Assembly: GCA_039519185.1 (NCBI GenBank)
Contig: CM076846.1
Location: 125,492,182-125,556,181 of the forward strand
Source: Astragalus membranaceus
Lineage: Eukaryota; Streptophyta; Magnoliopsida; Fabales; Fabaceae
Reading direction: 5' to 3'
Length of the DNA stretch: 64,000 bases
A model generated the notes under the pieces. That model ran no database searches. It saw only the letters and a program-made list of their open reading frames with translations, and was not told the origin of the DNA. Below are positions 23,265 to 34,303 of the stretch, piece after piece. A program made the translations under genes and the position numbers. How positions within the stretch are numbered: position 1 is the stretch's first letter; each line of letters starts with the position of its first letter.

Positions 23265-24374
23265 CACTACAAAAAAACTAGTCATTAGCGAGGGACAGTT
23301 CCCTCGCAAAATGACCTGATTCCCTCACTAATGGTCATTTGCGAGGGACTTAGCGAGGGACTGGTTCCCTCGCTAATTCCCTCCTCGAAAATGGGATTAG
23401 CGAGGGAAGTTGGATCCCTCGCTAATTAGCGAGGGACTATGCCGTCGCTAGTTCCCTCGCTAATGACTGCAGCTTTTCAGGTGATGGGACTCAGTTGCAG
23501 GGGTTGGTAAATGCGCAGGAATTAGCGACGGCTTTTGCCCTCGCTAATGACTGCAGTTTTCAAAAAAAAATGACACGTGTCCAGTGCTGAATGGCTTGTT
23601 TTTTTATATATATTAATTAATGAATATTATATTATATTATTAATTTTGTGGTGATGTGTGGTGGTGGTGGTGGTGGCGTGGTGGTGGTGTGGTGGTGGCG
23701 TGGTGGTGGTGGTGATGGGTGGTTTAGAGTAGAGAGAGAGAGAGAGAGAGAGAGAAGAGTGAGAGTGGTGGTGGTGGGGTGGTGGGTTGGTGGTGGTGAA
23801 GAGTAAGAGAGAGTGAGTGAGAGTGGTAGGAGGTATGTGGTGGTGGTGGTGTTGGAAGAGTGAAGAGAGAAGAAGAGTGTGAGAGGAGGTGGTGATGATG
23901 GTGGTGGTGGTAGTGTTGGAAGAGTGAAGAGAGAAGAAGGGTGTGAGAGGAAGTGGAAGGGGGAAGAGGAAGGGAAGAGGAATGGTGAAGAGTGTGAGTG
24001 AGTGAGTGAGTGAGAAAGAAGAGTGAGGGTGTAAACGGATATAAAGGAAAAAAGAAAAAAATTTGCGAGGGAATTTGCGAGGGAACTGTCTCATCATCTG
24101 AAAAGTTAACGTTAGCGAGGGAATTAGCGAGGGAACTGTCCCTCGCTAATTTCTGCACCTTTACCAACCCCTGCGCTGAGTCTCATCATCTGAAAAAGCA
24201 AAATTTAGCGAGGGAATTAGCGAGGGCAGTCATTAGCGAGGGACAGTTCCCTCGCTAATGACAAAAAAATTGATAGCTCTATGCCCTCGCTAATTCCCTC
24301 GCTAATGACTGTTTTTGCGAGGGACACAAGTCCCTCGCTAATGTCCGTCGCTAATCAGTGTTTTTTTTGTAGTG
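23265..24374. mobile_element. Small non-autonomous CACTA element
   Basis: It starts CACTACAAAAAAACTAG and ends TTTTTTTTGTAGTG, with a 3-bp duplication CCG (23262-23264 and 24375-24377). Both ends are arrays of TTAGCGAGGGA/TCCCTCGCTAA. The middle is GGTGGTGGT and GA repeats, and the His/Pro- and Ser/Leu-rich minus-strand ORFs there are low-complexity artefacts. It is a complete member of the family truncated at 1-402. Confidence 0.92.
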
Positions 24375-24377
24375 CCG

Positions 24378-24959
24378 CCACACTTCAAGATATAAGTTTC
24401 ACTCTTCCCTCGTCTCTTTTTTTTACTTTTACTTTTTATTTTTTTGGTACCTCTCGGCCCTTTCTTATGTCTCTCTTTAGCAAACTCAAATAGCATTCCT
24501 TTCGGCTAAAAAAACCCTTACCCATTTCCTCTTTGTCACATTTGACTCCAATTGTATAACAACAACGAGAAGAAGAGGGAGAAAGGTCGAGATAGAGAGG
24601 GGGCAAGTGGAGGTGAAAGAAAAGCTGAGAGATAAGGAAACAAGGAGAAGGTGGTGTGGCTAAATCAAAGTAGAAAGAGAAAGGGAACTCATCTTAGGGA
24701 GGATTTTATGAGTAACAAACGAAACATAAGATGGAAGTTTAGAGAGAAATTTGTGGTTCAAGGGACTCTATAAATTCGACTTTTCTGAGGACCGTGTCGA
24801 AGTAAGTCTTGCTTGTGTGCTTAAGGGAAACCATAAGTACTAATGTGGGTTTTAACTTCCTACATTTTAGTTGGTAATGGTCTTAAACTAGAATTATCTG
24901 ATGCATGCTCTGTTTATGATACAGGCTTCGGATTCTGTTGGTGCAATTATGAACATAAT
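24378..24959. other. Non-coding stretch
   Basis: No gene is recognised. There is purine-rich sequence at 24560-24700. Confidence 0.45.
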
Positions 24960-25085
24960 GACGAACACAAACAAAATAGGTTGAGTCGCAGACTAGGTAG
25001 CTCTCTTTAAGACATTTTGCGACTCTGCCTTCGTTGTGCAAGTAGTCTCCAGACCTATCGTCCCCAAGATAAAACAGCCCTCCAA
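24960..25085 (-). mobile_element. Copia leader/LTR remnant, antisense
   Basis: The reverse complement closely resembles 60285-60410, the leader of the copia element near the right side of the window. Shared blocks include GGCTGTTTTATC, TTGGGGACG/CTGGGGACG, CTTAAAGAGAGC and GCGACTCA. It is a minus-strand fragment of the same retrotransposon family, next to the CACTA insertion at 25133. Confidence 0.65.
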
Positions 25086-25617
25086 TCTGAGTTTGAGAAC
25101 TCTATGCACATAAGAGAACCCAACAACCAACACACTAGTGCAAAAATGGGAAAAGAATTAGACATTTAAAGTCAGGCGCTCAGATGCCTGACTACATAAG
25201 TAGACACGGTGGCAAACTTGTAATTAAGAGGCAAAACTCGCGAGTTTTAAAGTCAAGCGAATACACGCCTGACTTCTAAAGTGAAAAAATAGGAAAAAAA
25301 TTAGACTTTTAAAGTCATGCTATCAGACGCGTGACTACATAAGTAGACACGGTGGCAAACTTGTAATTAAGAGGTAAAGTTTTAAAGTCAAGCGTATACA
25401 CGCCTGACTTCTAAAGCACTAAAATAGAAAAAAAAAATTCACCCATTCGCAAAACAGGCGAACGCATTCTCACGCCTCAGTTCTCATCACTCTCTCAGTA
25501 CACTCTCAGTTCCCACACCTCTCTCAGTTAGGAACCCTAATTTCTTCCAGCGCCGCACCACCACACCCATGGAGAGAGAGAGGGTTCGCTCAACACCACT
25601 TCATCGTCGTCACCACT

Positions 25618-25821
25618 AAACTGGCTTCTCACCTCAATCTCTCTCCTAGCATGGCCGCCGTTACTCTCTTAGCCCTTGGTAACGGTTCTCCCGACGTCTT
25701 TTCTTCCCTCGCCGCTCTTCGTTCCGGCCAATACCAAACCGGCTTTGGTGCTATACTTTCCACCAAAACCATCTATGACAACAAACAGCACCTAGCTTCT
25801 CTCTCTCTCTCTCTTTCTTGA
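25618..25821 (+). pseudogene. Cation/calcium exchanger (CCX) fragment
   Basis: The frame reads LNLSPSMAAVTLLALGNG then SPDVFSSLAALRSGQYQTGF and GAILS before diverging and stopping (TGA 25819-25821). The motif SPSMAAVTLLALGNGxPDVF is the conserved first exchanger repeat of plant CCX/NCKX-type cation/calcium exchangers, integral membrane antiporters. An ATG at 25651 lies within the motif, so a transcript could begin translation there, but only about 56 residues would follow. The fragment opens the series of captured exons in this CACTA element. Confidence 0.8.
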
Positions 25822-26189
25822 ACGCTCTGGTTCTTCTCTCGTCTTCTCCACTGAAACTGGTTCTGGATCTTGATTCCTGCTGGTTCTCTGATGGAAACAC
25901 GCTTCCAGATTCACAACGAAGCTTCGCTTCGCCACGAAGCTAAGGTATAACGCTTTCTCCTTCTCTAAAATCTTCTCAGTTGCATACGGTTTGAAACCCT
26001 AGTTTCAACCACTGACTTTGCTTCTTTTTGGTTATATTTCTGGGTGAGATCTTGCTGGATCTTGATGCTACGCACAAGGAGAGCACAACGAAGGTAGAAC
26101 CACTGCCTTTTACTTATGTTCAGTTTCAGTTTTAAGTTTCTGTGACGAACAAAAACCCTAACTGCCTGATTCTTGTTTTCTGGGTGCAG

Positions 26190-27067
26190 ATCTATGGAGA
26201 TCTGCTTCAGAGGGTCTTCAAACAGGTAAACCACGCCTTGATGTTACTGTGGATAGATTGAAATGGGGGAATGATTTCTTGAAAAAGAGGTTGCAACCTG
26301 GTTCTCAATCACAAGTTAGTCCACAAGCTATGGAGAGAATTCAAAGGTTCGGATTTGAAAACTTTATATAGACTTTACTCTGAATTAATTATCTGTTTCA
26401 TTTTAAAAGATTGATGATATGTTTAAACTTTGGAGTTTTGCAGGGTTAAGAAGTTGACTAAGGTGTCAGAGAATGTGGCCTTAGGTGTTCTTTCTGGGGT
26501 TGTTAAGGTGTCTGGATTCTTTACTGGTTCTGTGGTGAACTCTAAAGCGGGCAAGGAATTCTTTAGTCTTTTTCCAGGAGAAATTGTACTTGCTACTATA
26601 GATGGATTCAGTAAGTTCAACATATCTTTGAATTTATGTAACTTGATATATTTTTGTTCTTATTATTTGGCTGTTTGTATATGATGTGTTCTTATTATTT
26701 GGCTATTTGCAATTGATGTGCAGATAAGGTGTGTGATGCTGCAGAAATGGCTGGAAGGAATGTCATGTCAACTTCATCAGTTGTGACCACTGGACTAGTT
26801 TCACATAAGTAAGTTCATTCTTATAGTCTACATCTAATTGATTGATGCAAGAAGCATTCTTAGTGTTCATGATGTGATATATATGATTGATTTATCTTTT
26901 GTTTTGGTGAAAATAGATATGGAGAGCAAGCAGCAAAGGTTACAAATGAAGGTCTTGACGCTGCAGGGCATGCAATTGGGACAACTTGGGTAGTCTTCAA
27001 ATTTAGAAAAACACTTAACCCCAAGAGCATCATCAAACCAACAACAATTGCTAAAGCTGCTGCCCAA
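26190..27067 (+). pseudogene. ERD7-like senescence/dehydration-associated protein fragment
   Basis: Four exons join in phase with GT-AG introns: 26190-26346 (with LDVTVDRLKWGNDFLKKRL), 26444-26610 (VKKLTKVSENVALGVLSGVV, then KAGKEFFSLFPGEIVLATID), 26724-26808 (NKVCDAAEMAGRNVMSTSSV) and 26917-27067 (YGEQAAKVTNEGLDAAGHAI ... AKAAAQ). That is about 187 residues with no stop. The VSxGVLSGVVKVSGF and GRNVMSTSSVVTTxLVSHxYG patterns are those of the plant senescence domain of ERD7/SENESCENCE-associated proteins, thought to bind lipids. The N-terminal half of a full gene and the last exon are missing. The captured intron borders are intact, which argues for capture from genomic DNA rather than cDNA. 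Confidence 0.87.
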
Positions 27068-27272
27068 GTAAGTTCATCTAATAAATAAGTAGTGGCAGCA
27101 ACACATAGTCTCACACATAAGTTGTATTGGTTTTCTATCTCCTATTTCATCTATAGATTCGTGAGTAACACCTTCAGTAGTCAGATTCTCATTTTACATA
27201 TTCCACATGTATTCTAATGATTCATTCATAAGTTTATCTCCTGATTTAAATCCTCTCCGTGATTTGTGTTAG

Positions 27273-27386
27273 GGGAAAACATTACTCAGCAGGACCAGCT
27301 GAAGTTGTTTTTGGTGGAAGGAAGAGTGGGGTGGGAAGTCTTACTGCTATATTTGACACTGGGAGTTCCTACACTTACTTCAAATT
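27273..27386 (+). pseudogene. Aspartyl protease (Asp1/nucellin-like) exon fragment
   Basis: One exon-like piece with AG and GT borders reads KHYSAGPAEVVFGGRKSG then VGSLTAIFDTGSSYTYFK. The second catalytic-type motif, FDTGSSYTYF, and the preceding HYSPGPAELLFGG-like segment are typical of plant pepsin-fold proteases related to Asp1 and nucellin. Only about 38 residues are present, so it cannot form an active protease. It sits between the ERD7-like and KRP pieces in the same orientation. Confidence 0.8.
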
Positions 27387-28531
27387 GTATGTATGATTAG
27401 CAAGATATATAAAATCTTGCACTAAGTAAAGTTGTTTGAATTTGGTGATCTAGTTGAGGAAGCATCTTGCATGGTTTCAGGATAAAGTGTATTTCTTGTG
27501 TTTTTAATTCCTTGCCTATTCAGAAATTTGTAATAATAATCATGGGATCATTTTAGAGATTGGTTTCACTTTTTTTTTCTGTTACAGGTCCTGGTCTCAC
27601 AATGGGAAAATCTCCAGGAAAATGGATCAAAACTGTACTGTTTAGAAAGAAGTCATCCAATCAAATATACCAAAAGGAAGAGAGGTAGTACTATGATTGT
27701 ATGAGTTCTTATAGGTTGTAATATTTGATACTATGGCTCAACTAACCGAAGTGTTCTTAATGAAGGCACACAGAGCATTTAAGGCCCTAAAAGGCATAAG
27801 AAGACAAGCTGCTGTTACTTTATGATGTATGTATGGAATTGTCGAACTACAAGCACTTGTTCGTGGAAAAGAATTAGAAAGTCTGATGTTGGATTTGCCA
27901 TTCATGAGAAGTGCAATCTATTGAAGATTCAGGTGATTTTTTCAGAAGCTGATTTTTCTGTACGTTATCAACTTATCATTTATTTGTCATATTGGTTATA
28001 TTATTCTTGAAGTTCTGATTGATTCTTCCTGGGGGGAAGTATGCAAGTGATAAATGTGCCTGAATCTTGATTCATGTTTTCATTTCCTTTATTCTTTATC
28101 ACTCTTATTTTATTATCAGGAAGTGATGATACTTTGTTACAGACTACAGATGCTTAGATTCCACCCCTTTTGTCAATTTATGTTTTTACTTGTTTTGGTA
28201 TATAGCGATTGAAATATTTGACTAATTTCGCTGGTCATGTGCTGTTGGATGTTCTGAATATATGTTCTGAATATTTCTCGTAAGTGATGAGTATATGTAA
28301 AATGAAGTTGAAATTGATATTAAATCCTGAGATCTTTTGCTTTAAAGGTGTTGTGCATGTCAGCCTTGAATTTTAAAGCATAATAAGTGTTTTTTTTTGT
28401 TTTAGAAATTTAGACTAATTCTCACTTGAAATGTTGTTTTGTTGTGTTTATCTTTCCTTTTTCCACTAAAATTCTTCAGTTTTGCTGGCGTTTCTAGTTT
28501 ATGCTAAATTTGCTCCATCTAATTCTTTCAG

Positions 28532-28918
28532 CAGAAGCACTAGGGAATCCACACCTTGCAATTTGATAAGGGACCCAGACACTGTCAGGACTCCTGGTTC
28601 AACTACCAGGCCTACTTCTTCAACTGAAGTTCACCGTAGGACGGAGCATGCAGCTAGTAGAAGGAAAATCCCAACTGCACGTGAAATGGATGAATTCTTT
28701 GCTAAAAATGAAGAGAATCAGCAAAAACTGTTCATTGAGAAGTATGCTTTAGTGGTTTGATTTTCTTAGTTCTGTCTTACTCAAGTGCTGTGGCTTTTGC
28801 ATCCCCTAGAAACTAATTAATTTATTTCCCACACGGGTTCATTTCCAGGTACAACTTTGATCCTGTGAAGGAGAAGCCACTCCCTGGGCGCTATGAATGG
28901 GAAAAATTAAAATCCTAG
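28532..28918 (+). pseudogene. KRP (plant CDK inhibitor) C-terminal fragment
   Basis: Two exons join as AA|G: 28532-28741 (RSTRESTPCNLIRDPDTVRT, later IPTAREMDEFFAKNEENQQK, then LFIEK) and 28849-28918 (YNFDPVKEKPLPGRYEWEKL, then KS and a TAG stop). This is the conserved C-terminal CDI region of Kip-related proteins, which binds cyclin D and CDKA and blocks the kinase in the nucleus. The terminal EKYNFDP...PLPGRYEW signature is intact. The N-terminal regulatory part and start codon are absent. As the last captured piece with its own stop, it would end any chimeric transcript of the element. An inhibitory peptide is conceivable, but no expression can be read from sequence. Confidence 0.9.
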
Positions 28919-29157
28919 AAGACAGGCTAGTGTTAAGTGTTCCACCAAGACATAGTAGGGTTAGAATAAGACATAGCAGGGTTAGAATTTGTTTGTACTG
29001 AATTTGCTTGTACTGAGTTTGCTTAAAATACCCTGGGCGCTATGGATATTAAGTTTGTACTGAATTTGTTTGTACTAAATTTGTTTGTACTGAGTTTGTA
29101 CTGAATTTGTTTGTTTGTACTGAATTTAGTTTTCTTAATTTTTTTTTTTTAAAAATG

Positions 29158-29520
29158 GACTTCTAAAGTCGTGCACAAATAAAGCTTGACTTTAAAACTG
29201 ACTTACGAAGTCAGGCAATAATAAATGCTTGACTTTAAATCATACTTACGAAGTCAGGCAATAATAAATGCTTGAGTACTTTAAATCATACTTACGAAGT
29301 CAGGCAATAATAAATGCTTGACTTTAAAACAGACTTACGAAGTCAGACGAAATAAATGCTTGACTTTAAAACTGACTTACGAAGTCAGGCGAAATAAATG
29401 CTTGACTTTAAATCAGACTTACGAAGTCAAGCTATCGCTTGACTTTAAAACTCCTGACATACAAAGTCGACTTAATAAAAGTCAAGCTGGCGCCTGACTT
29501 TAAATCCCCTTTTCGTCTGA
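29158..29520 (+). repeat. CACTA subterminal repeat array
   Basis: At least six diverged units of about 38-42 bp have the form GACTTACGAAGTCAGGC followed by AATAAATGCTTGACTTTAAA. The array lies just inside the right end of the CACTA at 25133-29547 and is the expected binding region for a TNPA-type protein. Confidence 0.85.
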
Positions 29521-29550
29521 CTTTAAATCCCCTTTTTTGCACTAGTGACA

Positions 29551-30943
29551 CCCACTAAATTATCAATTATTTTACTGCTCGGAATCTTCAAAATACAAAT
29601 CAACTTTCACTTGTGTTTACAACTCATATTTTCATTCTACTTGTTTTTCTTGGTCAGCAGCTCTTGTTCTCTTATAAGCATATCTTAAAGAAAAATATCA
29701 AAAACCATTTAACTCAATTCAATGTCCATGATTAAACCATTTACCTGTTGCAAGCAAAACGGAATGTGTGCAAAATATAAGAGAAAAATGTGTGTTTTGG
29801 TGGTCCACAATATAAGAAATAAGCATTGTTTTTGAGGTGCATTAAATGTCTCATTCCCATTCTACTCTTATTTACTTAAAAAAATGTTTACGAGATGCAT
29901 TTATTGTCTCCACTTTTCCATGTGGTTTAGCCTTATTACTTATAAGAATATATAATTAGGAGAATAAATTTAAGTTTTATAAAAAGGGTAATTTTGGAAA
30001 GAAATTTCAACTTATTAATTGAAAATAACATGTTTCAATGTTATTCATTGGTATGTGAGATGTCTGGTTTTTTCTCTTATATTGTGGACCGGATGGAGTA
30101 AAGTATTTAACAATAGTTATAATGGCAACATTTAAAAGCTTAAAAGTTTTTTTCTTTTAGTTTAACAAATGAATGCACTAAATTAATTAAAATGAACACA
30201 AGCTGGAATGCTTTGTTCATATTTTCAAGAAAAATGTTTTATTGAAATTTTCTTAAATAAAACACAACAAATTTCATACATGAAGTCTTGAAATTGGGGG
30301 TTTCTAAACATGATATTCGAGTCCAGACCCTCTCCATTTCCTCTCTCCTTATATTCTCTCCATTACTTGTTATACTATAGTTTTAGGGTGTTTTAAGTAT
30401 ATAAAAGATATTTGGATTTCATTTAATGTGATATAATTATTTTTATTTTCTCAAAACTCTAGTATTTAAAATAATGAAAGACATAATTAATAGAGAGGAT
30501 CGTTACTCATGATATTCTGGGTTTTGGGTTAATAATGCATGTTGCATTTGCAATTATATTTATGAATCGTACATGATTGAGTTAAACAATTGTTGAATGT
30601 TTCCTTGATTTCATGTCCCTACTTGAATGGATACTTGGAATCTTAATTTTGTGTGTATTTAATAAGGGTTTGAAATCTATAAAATAGCTGTTTTGATATT
30701 CAAATTTCCAGTGTACACCTAAAGACACGAGTCCATCACAAGGCAACATGCACTTTCTGGAAAACTTTGTACTCTATCCTCCATCGCCTAGCAATGCGAG
30801 CTCGTCCCCACGCGATGATCGCTAGAAACTTAGCAATTACCCCTGCCCTAAGTCACTAGGCGACTAACAATGAAAGCTTTCATGTTATTATGTCTTCTAT
30901 CATTACGCGATGGTGAACATTTTTGGCCCTGCTAAGCCCAAAT
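29551..30943. other. Non-coding stretch: MITE remnant and part of a gypsy LTR
   Basis: No gene is seen. Near 29765-30100 a pair of inverted motifs (AATATAAGAGAAA and TTTCTCTTATATT, the latter followed by GTGGACCGGATGGAGTA) looks like a decayed Stowaway-type MITE. The part from about 30700 to 30943 (CGCCTAGC, GCGATGATCGCTAG and similar) reads like gypsy LTR sequence. It seems to continue after the CACTA insertion at 36371. Confidence 0.45.
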
Positions 30944-32515
30944 CACTACGCAAAAAACGGTCAGAGGCGGCGGTTAAAATTGGCAGCGGTGGCGGTTTAA
31001 ACCGACGTTAATGAAGGCTGGCGGCGGTTTCAGCAACCGTCGTACAAACTGCCGCGGATGTAGCGGCGGTTGGAAACTGCCGCCAATGTGTTAATTGATT
31101 TTTCCCCTTTTCAGTTAGCAGCGGTTCGCAAATAATTTAAAATTAATTTTTTCTTAAATATGGTGGCGGTTGGTAACCGCCGCGAACATATAAGGAATTT
31201 TTAATGTTTCAATATATGTATCTTTCTTTTTTTTTTGACCAAATGTATCTTTCTTTTACAAATTTTATAAATGTGCTTATTAATTATTTGGTAATACAAA
31301 TATTAAAAGAAACTAAATTTATGCTAAAAACACATACAAAAGTTCTAAAGTTTATAAACCAAACTAAGTTCATAACATCAAATTGGAACTAGTTCTTAAC
31401 ATCAAACTGGAACAATTTAGTTCATAACATCAAAAGATACCAAACTTAGTCCATGAAGTCAAAATACAACCAACTAGCAAAATACAACCAACATAGAATC
31501 ATCTATCTAGATAACCTACGTGATGTTGTTGCTTCATGATTTTCTATCTGACTAAATCTGGAAGAGCGTCTCAAACCATCTTCTGATTCAAAATTAACTG
31601 GTTGGAAAAAAATAGTCATAAATAAAATTAGAACCAATATCTAAAAAATTTCGCATATAGTAAATTCTCAACAAAATAAACTACATACTGGTAGGTTATT
31701 GGCATACAAAACAAGGAGAAGGAAATTGCAAAACTGAAATTTATATTTTCATCCTTTTATGCAAACATTAACACCAGATAATTGTAATAGTTACATAATA
31801 GCAATAGAAAATTATTTTCTATCCACAATATAACAAAAGCAATTCTTCTCACAAATCAACTTGGAAGCAACAATAAGCAATATTTGAAGCATTGCTACAA
31901 AACAATGGGTTATCTTATTATTGAGAATTCTGGAGTATCCTAGAAACTAATTGTTACTCTTATTTCGTTCTGGTCCTATCATATCATATGTTTTTGTTCA
32001 AATGAATGCAGAGTGGAAATAAGCAGAGTGAGAAACATCACACAGATGAGATCAACCTCACACTGCCAGAGTCAGAAGCCCCGTATGCAATGCAGTTTTT
32101 GCACAATATATGAATCAATTTTGTTGTACAATATACAATTTTACTAATATCAATACTGATATTGAAATAAAAGTTTACTGGCATCTAAGGTCCGAAATTT
32201 GAATCAATTTTGTTGTCTCGTTCTAAGCTCCGAAATTTGTATCCATTAACATCAAATGCGGTGAACCTTCTAGCTTGATTAAAAGGACCTTGTGCAAGAC
32301 TAACAAGAACATCTTTACTAATTTGTATATATACTTGAGTTGGGTAAGGTAAACAGAAGGTTTATACTTACTAATGTGCCCATTCAACATCAGCCAACAA
32401 ACAACACTTACCCATTATTTAATGAACCTAAAGATTATACTTGGTGCATGCAGCCTAAATAGTCATATTTAACCTTCATGAAAATTAGATTACAATAACA
32501 TAAGCCTGATTTTGC

Positions 32516-34303
32516 TTACCCAAACAATTCAGTGAATTCACTATGCAAAAATATCAACAATATTTTCATCAAAAGCAATAACCTAAGCAAGTTGCATAAC
32601 AGTATGAATTTCAATACGGTGATCACCTGATTTTGCTTAAGAAGTTGCATAACATAAGCAAGTTGTTCCTTCAATAGAGCTAATTCAGCAACTTGTTCCT
32701 TAAGAGCATCAACTTCAGCAGCTTGAACCTTTAGACTATCAACTTCAGCAACTTGTGCTTTTAAAGCATCAATTTCATTTTGCATCTGTGACATCTTTTC
32801 ATTAGCATCCGATGAATAAGATTCTGTTGTAGAATGAGAATTGTTTCCAAGGATCTGAGTTGGTGTTACGCCGAGTCCCATGCCTCGAACATGCCCAGGA
32901 TGTTCTTTCCCAAAAACTTGAATAAAGGCTTCATGCTCAGAAGAAGACTCAAGAATTGCCTGTTGCAATTTTTCCTACGTGTATTGAAGCAAGACATAAA
33001 CATTTACGATGTGTCCAATAATATGATACGTTGCAATCAAACATAACTATAAATATATAATATTTGACTTACATAGTTTTGTCTTGCCTCGTCATTAACA
33101 AAATCACCATTTGATTTTTTATGAGCAATTCCATACATATCTCCTCTACTATAAGGTCGCCCATCTTGCAATTCCTAAAACGTTTCACCATATAAATATA
33201 ACTAAACCATTTTCTCAAAATTTCAAACAATATAAAAATGATATATGGTACCAGCTCATGTTGCTTTCTGGCAAGTGTCTTAGCTCCTATAAGCATTTTG
33301 ATCAGCTATTGCCTATAAGCAAAGTCATATTATTTTAGGATCCAGGCTATACTCCACTCCATAATATTTCACCATAGAAATATAATTGAACTAGAAAACA
33401 TGTTCAAATAATTAAACCAAATCTATTCAATTTCACAATTTTCCTTATTACCATAGTTTCAGGCTCCATCCTATACTCCAAAAACAGCCTCCAATGATCT
33501 TCATCAATGCACGGCGGTGGGTTCCGAAGATTTTGTTCAAGACTAAGCTCCCAGTTATAATAGTCTTTAAAAAGCTTGCAACGACTGTCCCGCCATTTCT
33601 TTCCCAAGCTGGATAAAATCCATGTCTTGTGACTTCCATCATTTACCACAAATTTCTCCTTTAATACAAATATAATAAAAGATATCAGTAACAAAACATA
33701 AATAACAATAAAATGTATTATGGTAATTATGCTTCATACCTTTATATTGTTGTAAACATTATTTTTGTAACCCTCAGGAACTTTAGGCCACTTCTTGTAC
33801 AAAATAGGGAATGTGTCAAAATTATTTGCAGTAAAAACCCAAAAACCATGCTAATAAACCACCAGAGTTTCCAACTGGTTGATTTCTTGCATTCCATTGG
33901 GTCACTACCCTAAATCCTAAGTTGTTTGGAATCAAATCTCGCACTTTCAGACTTCTTTGGCTGCGATTACCCTCCTCATCTAACACAAAATAAATCAAAA
34001 TATTAGTACACCAAAATATAAATAATGGAAAATCCACTACCTAATTATAGTAGATATACCAATAACATCCACTATCCATTTGGCATTAATCTTGGGTTGA
34101 CTTGTAGATGAACTTTCTGTGATACCAGGTTCATTTGGAACATCCTCGAACTCAGGAATGTCATCTTCCAAAGATGAAGATATGTTAGGCATAGATTCCC
34201 TTTGGGGTAACGGTACCCTATGAGTTCTCACAGAAGATCCATGTTCTTGATTTGGTGTGGATCGACAATTACGGAGACCATCGTATCTTTTTTTGGGAGG
34301 CAT
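32516..34303 (-). pseudogene. Transposase_24 (TNPA-like) CACTA protein
   Basis: Six minus-strand exons can be traced. They are 34303-34060 (MPPKKRYDGLRNCRST...), 33979-33740 (QRSLKVRDLIPNNLGFRVV..., FPILYKKWPKVPEGYKNN), 33658-33452 (EKFVVNDGSHKTWILSSLGK, KWRDSRCKLFKDYY), about 33305-33252 (LIGAKTLARKQHEL), 33174-33073 (ELQDGRPYSRGDMYGIAHKK, then FVNDEARQNY) and 32974 to about 32627 or further (EKLQQAILESSSEHEAFIQV, FGKEHPGHVRGMGLGVTPTQ, then a heptad-like coiled coil of EVDALKEQVAEL units). This layout is that of the plant En/Spm Transposase_24 family, proteins that bind the subterminal repeats. In exon 2 the frame shifts by one base around FLGFY (near 33830-33840). The copy is therefore probably broken unless an alternative splice repairs the frame. 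Confidence 0.82.

Larger units (their letters stand above)
25133..29547 (+). mobile_element. CACTA element with pieces of four host genes (Pack-CACTA)
   Basis: It starts CACTAGTGCAAAAATGGG and ends TTTTTTGCACTAGTG, with a 3-bp duplication ACA (25130-25132 and 29548-29550). The left subterminal region has a duplicated unit of about 140 bp (25150-25425) with the block GACACGGTGGCAAACTTG. The right has an array of GACTTACGAAGTCAGGC...GCTTGACTTTAAA units (29158-29520). There is no transposase. Inside, all on the plus strand, are exons from a CCX exchanger, an ERD7-like protein, an aspartyl protease and a KRP, in that order. A UTR-like stretch (25440-25570) sits in front. Confidence 0.94.

Noticed and set aside
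23627..24167. Long minus-strand frames rich in His, Pro, Thr, Ser and Leu
   Set aside because: They are translations of GGTGGTGGT and GA simple repeats inside a non-autonomous CACTA element; two frames overlap and neither has a family signature.
23265..24374. CRISPR-like array (regularly recurring AGCGAGGG units)
   Set aside because: Units occur in both orientations with irregular spacing inside transposon ends in plant DNA.
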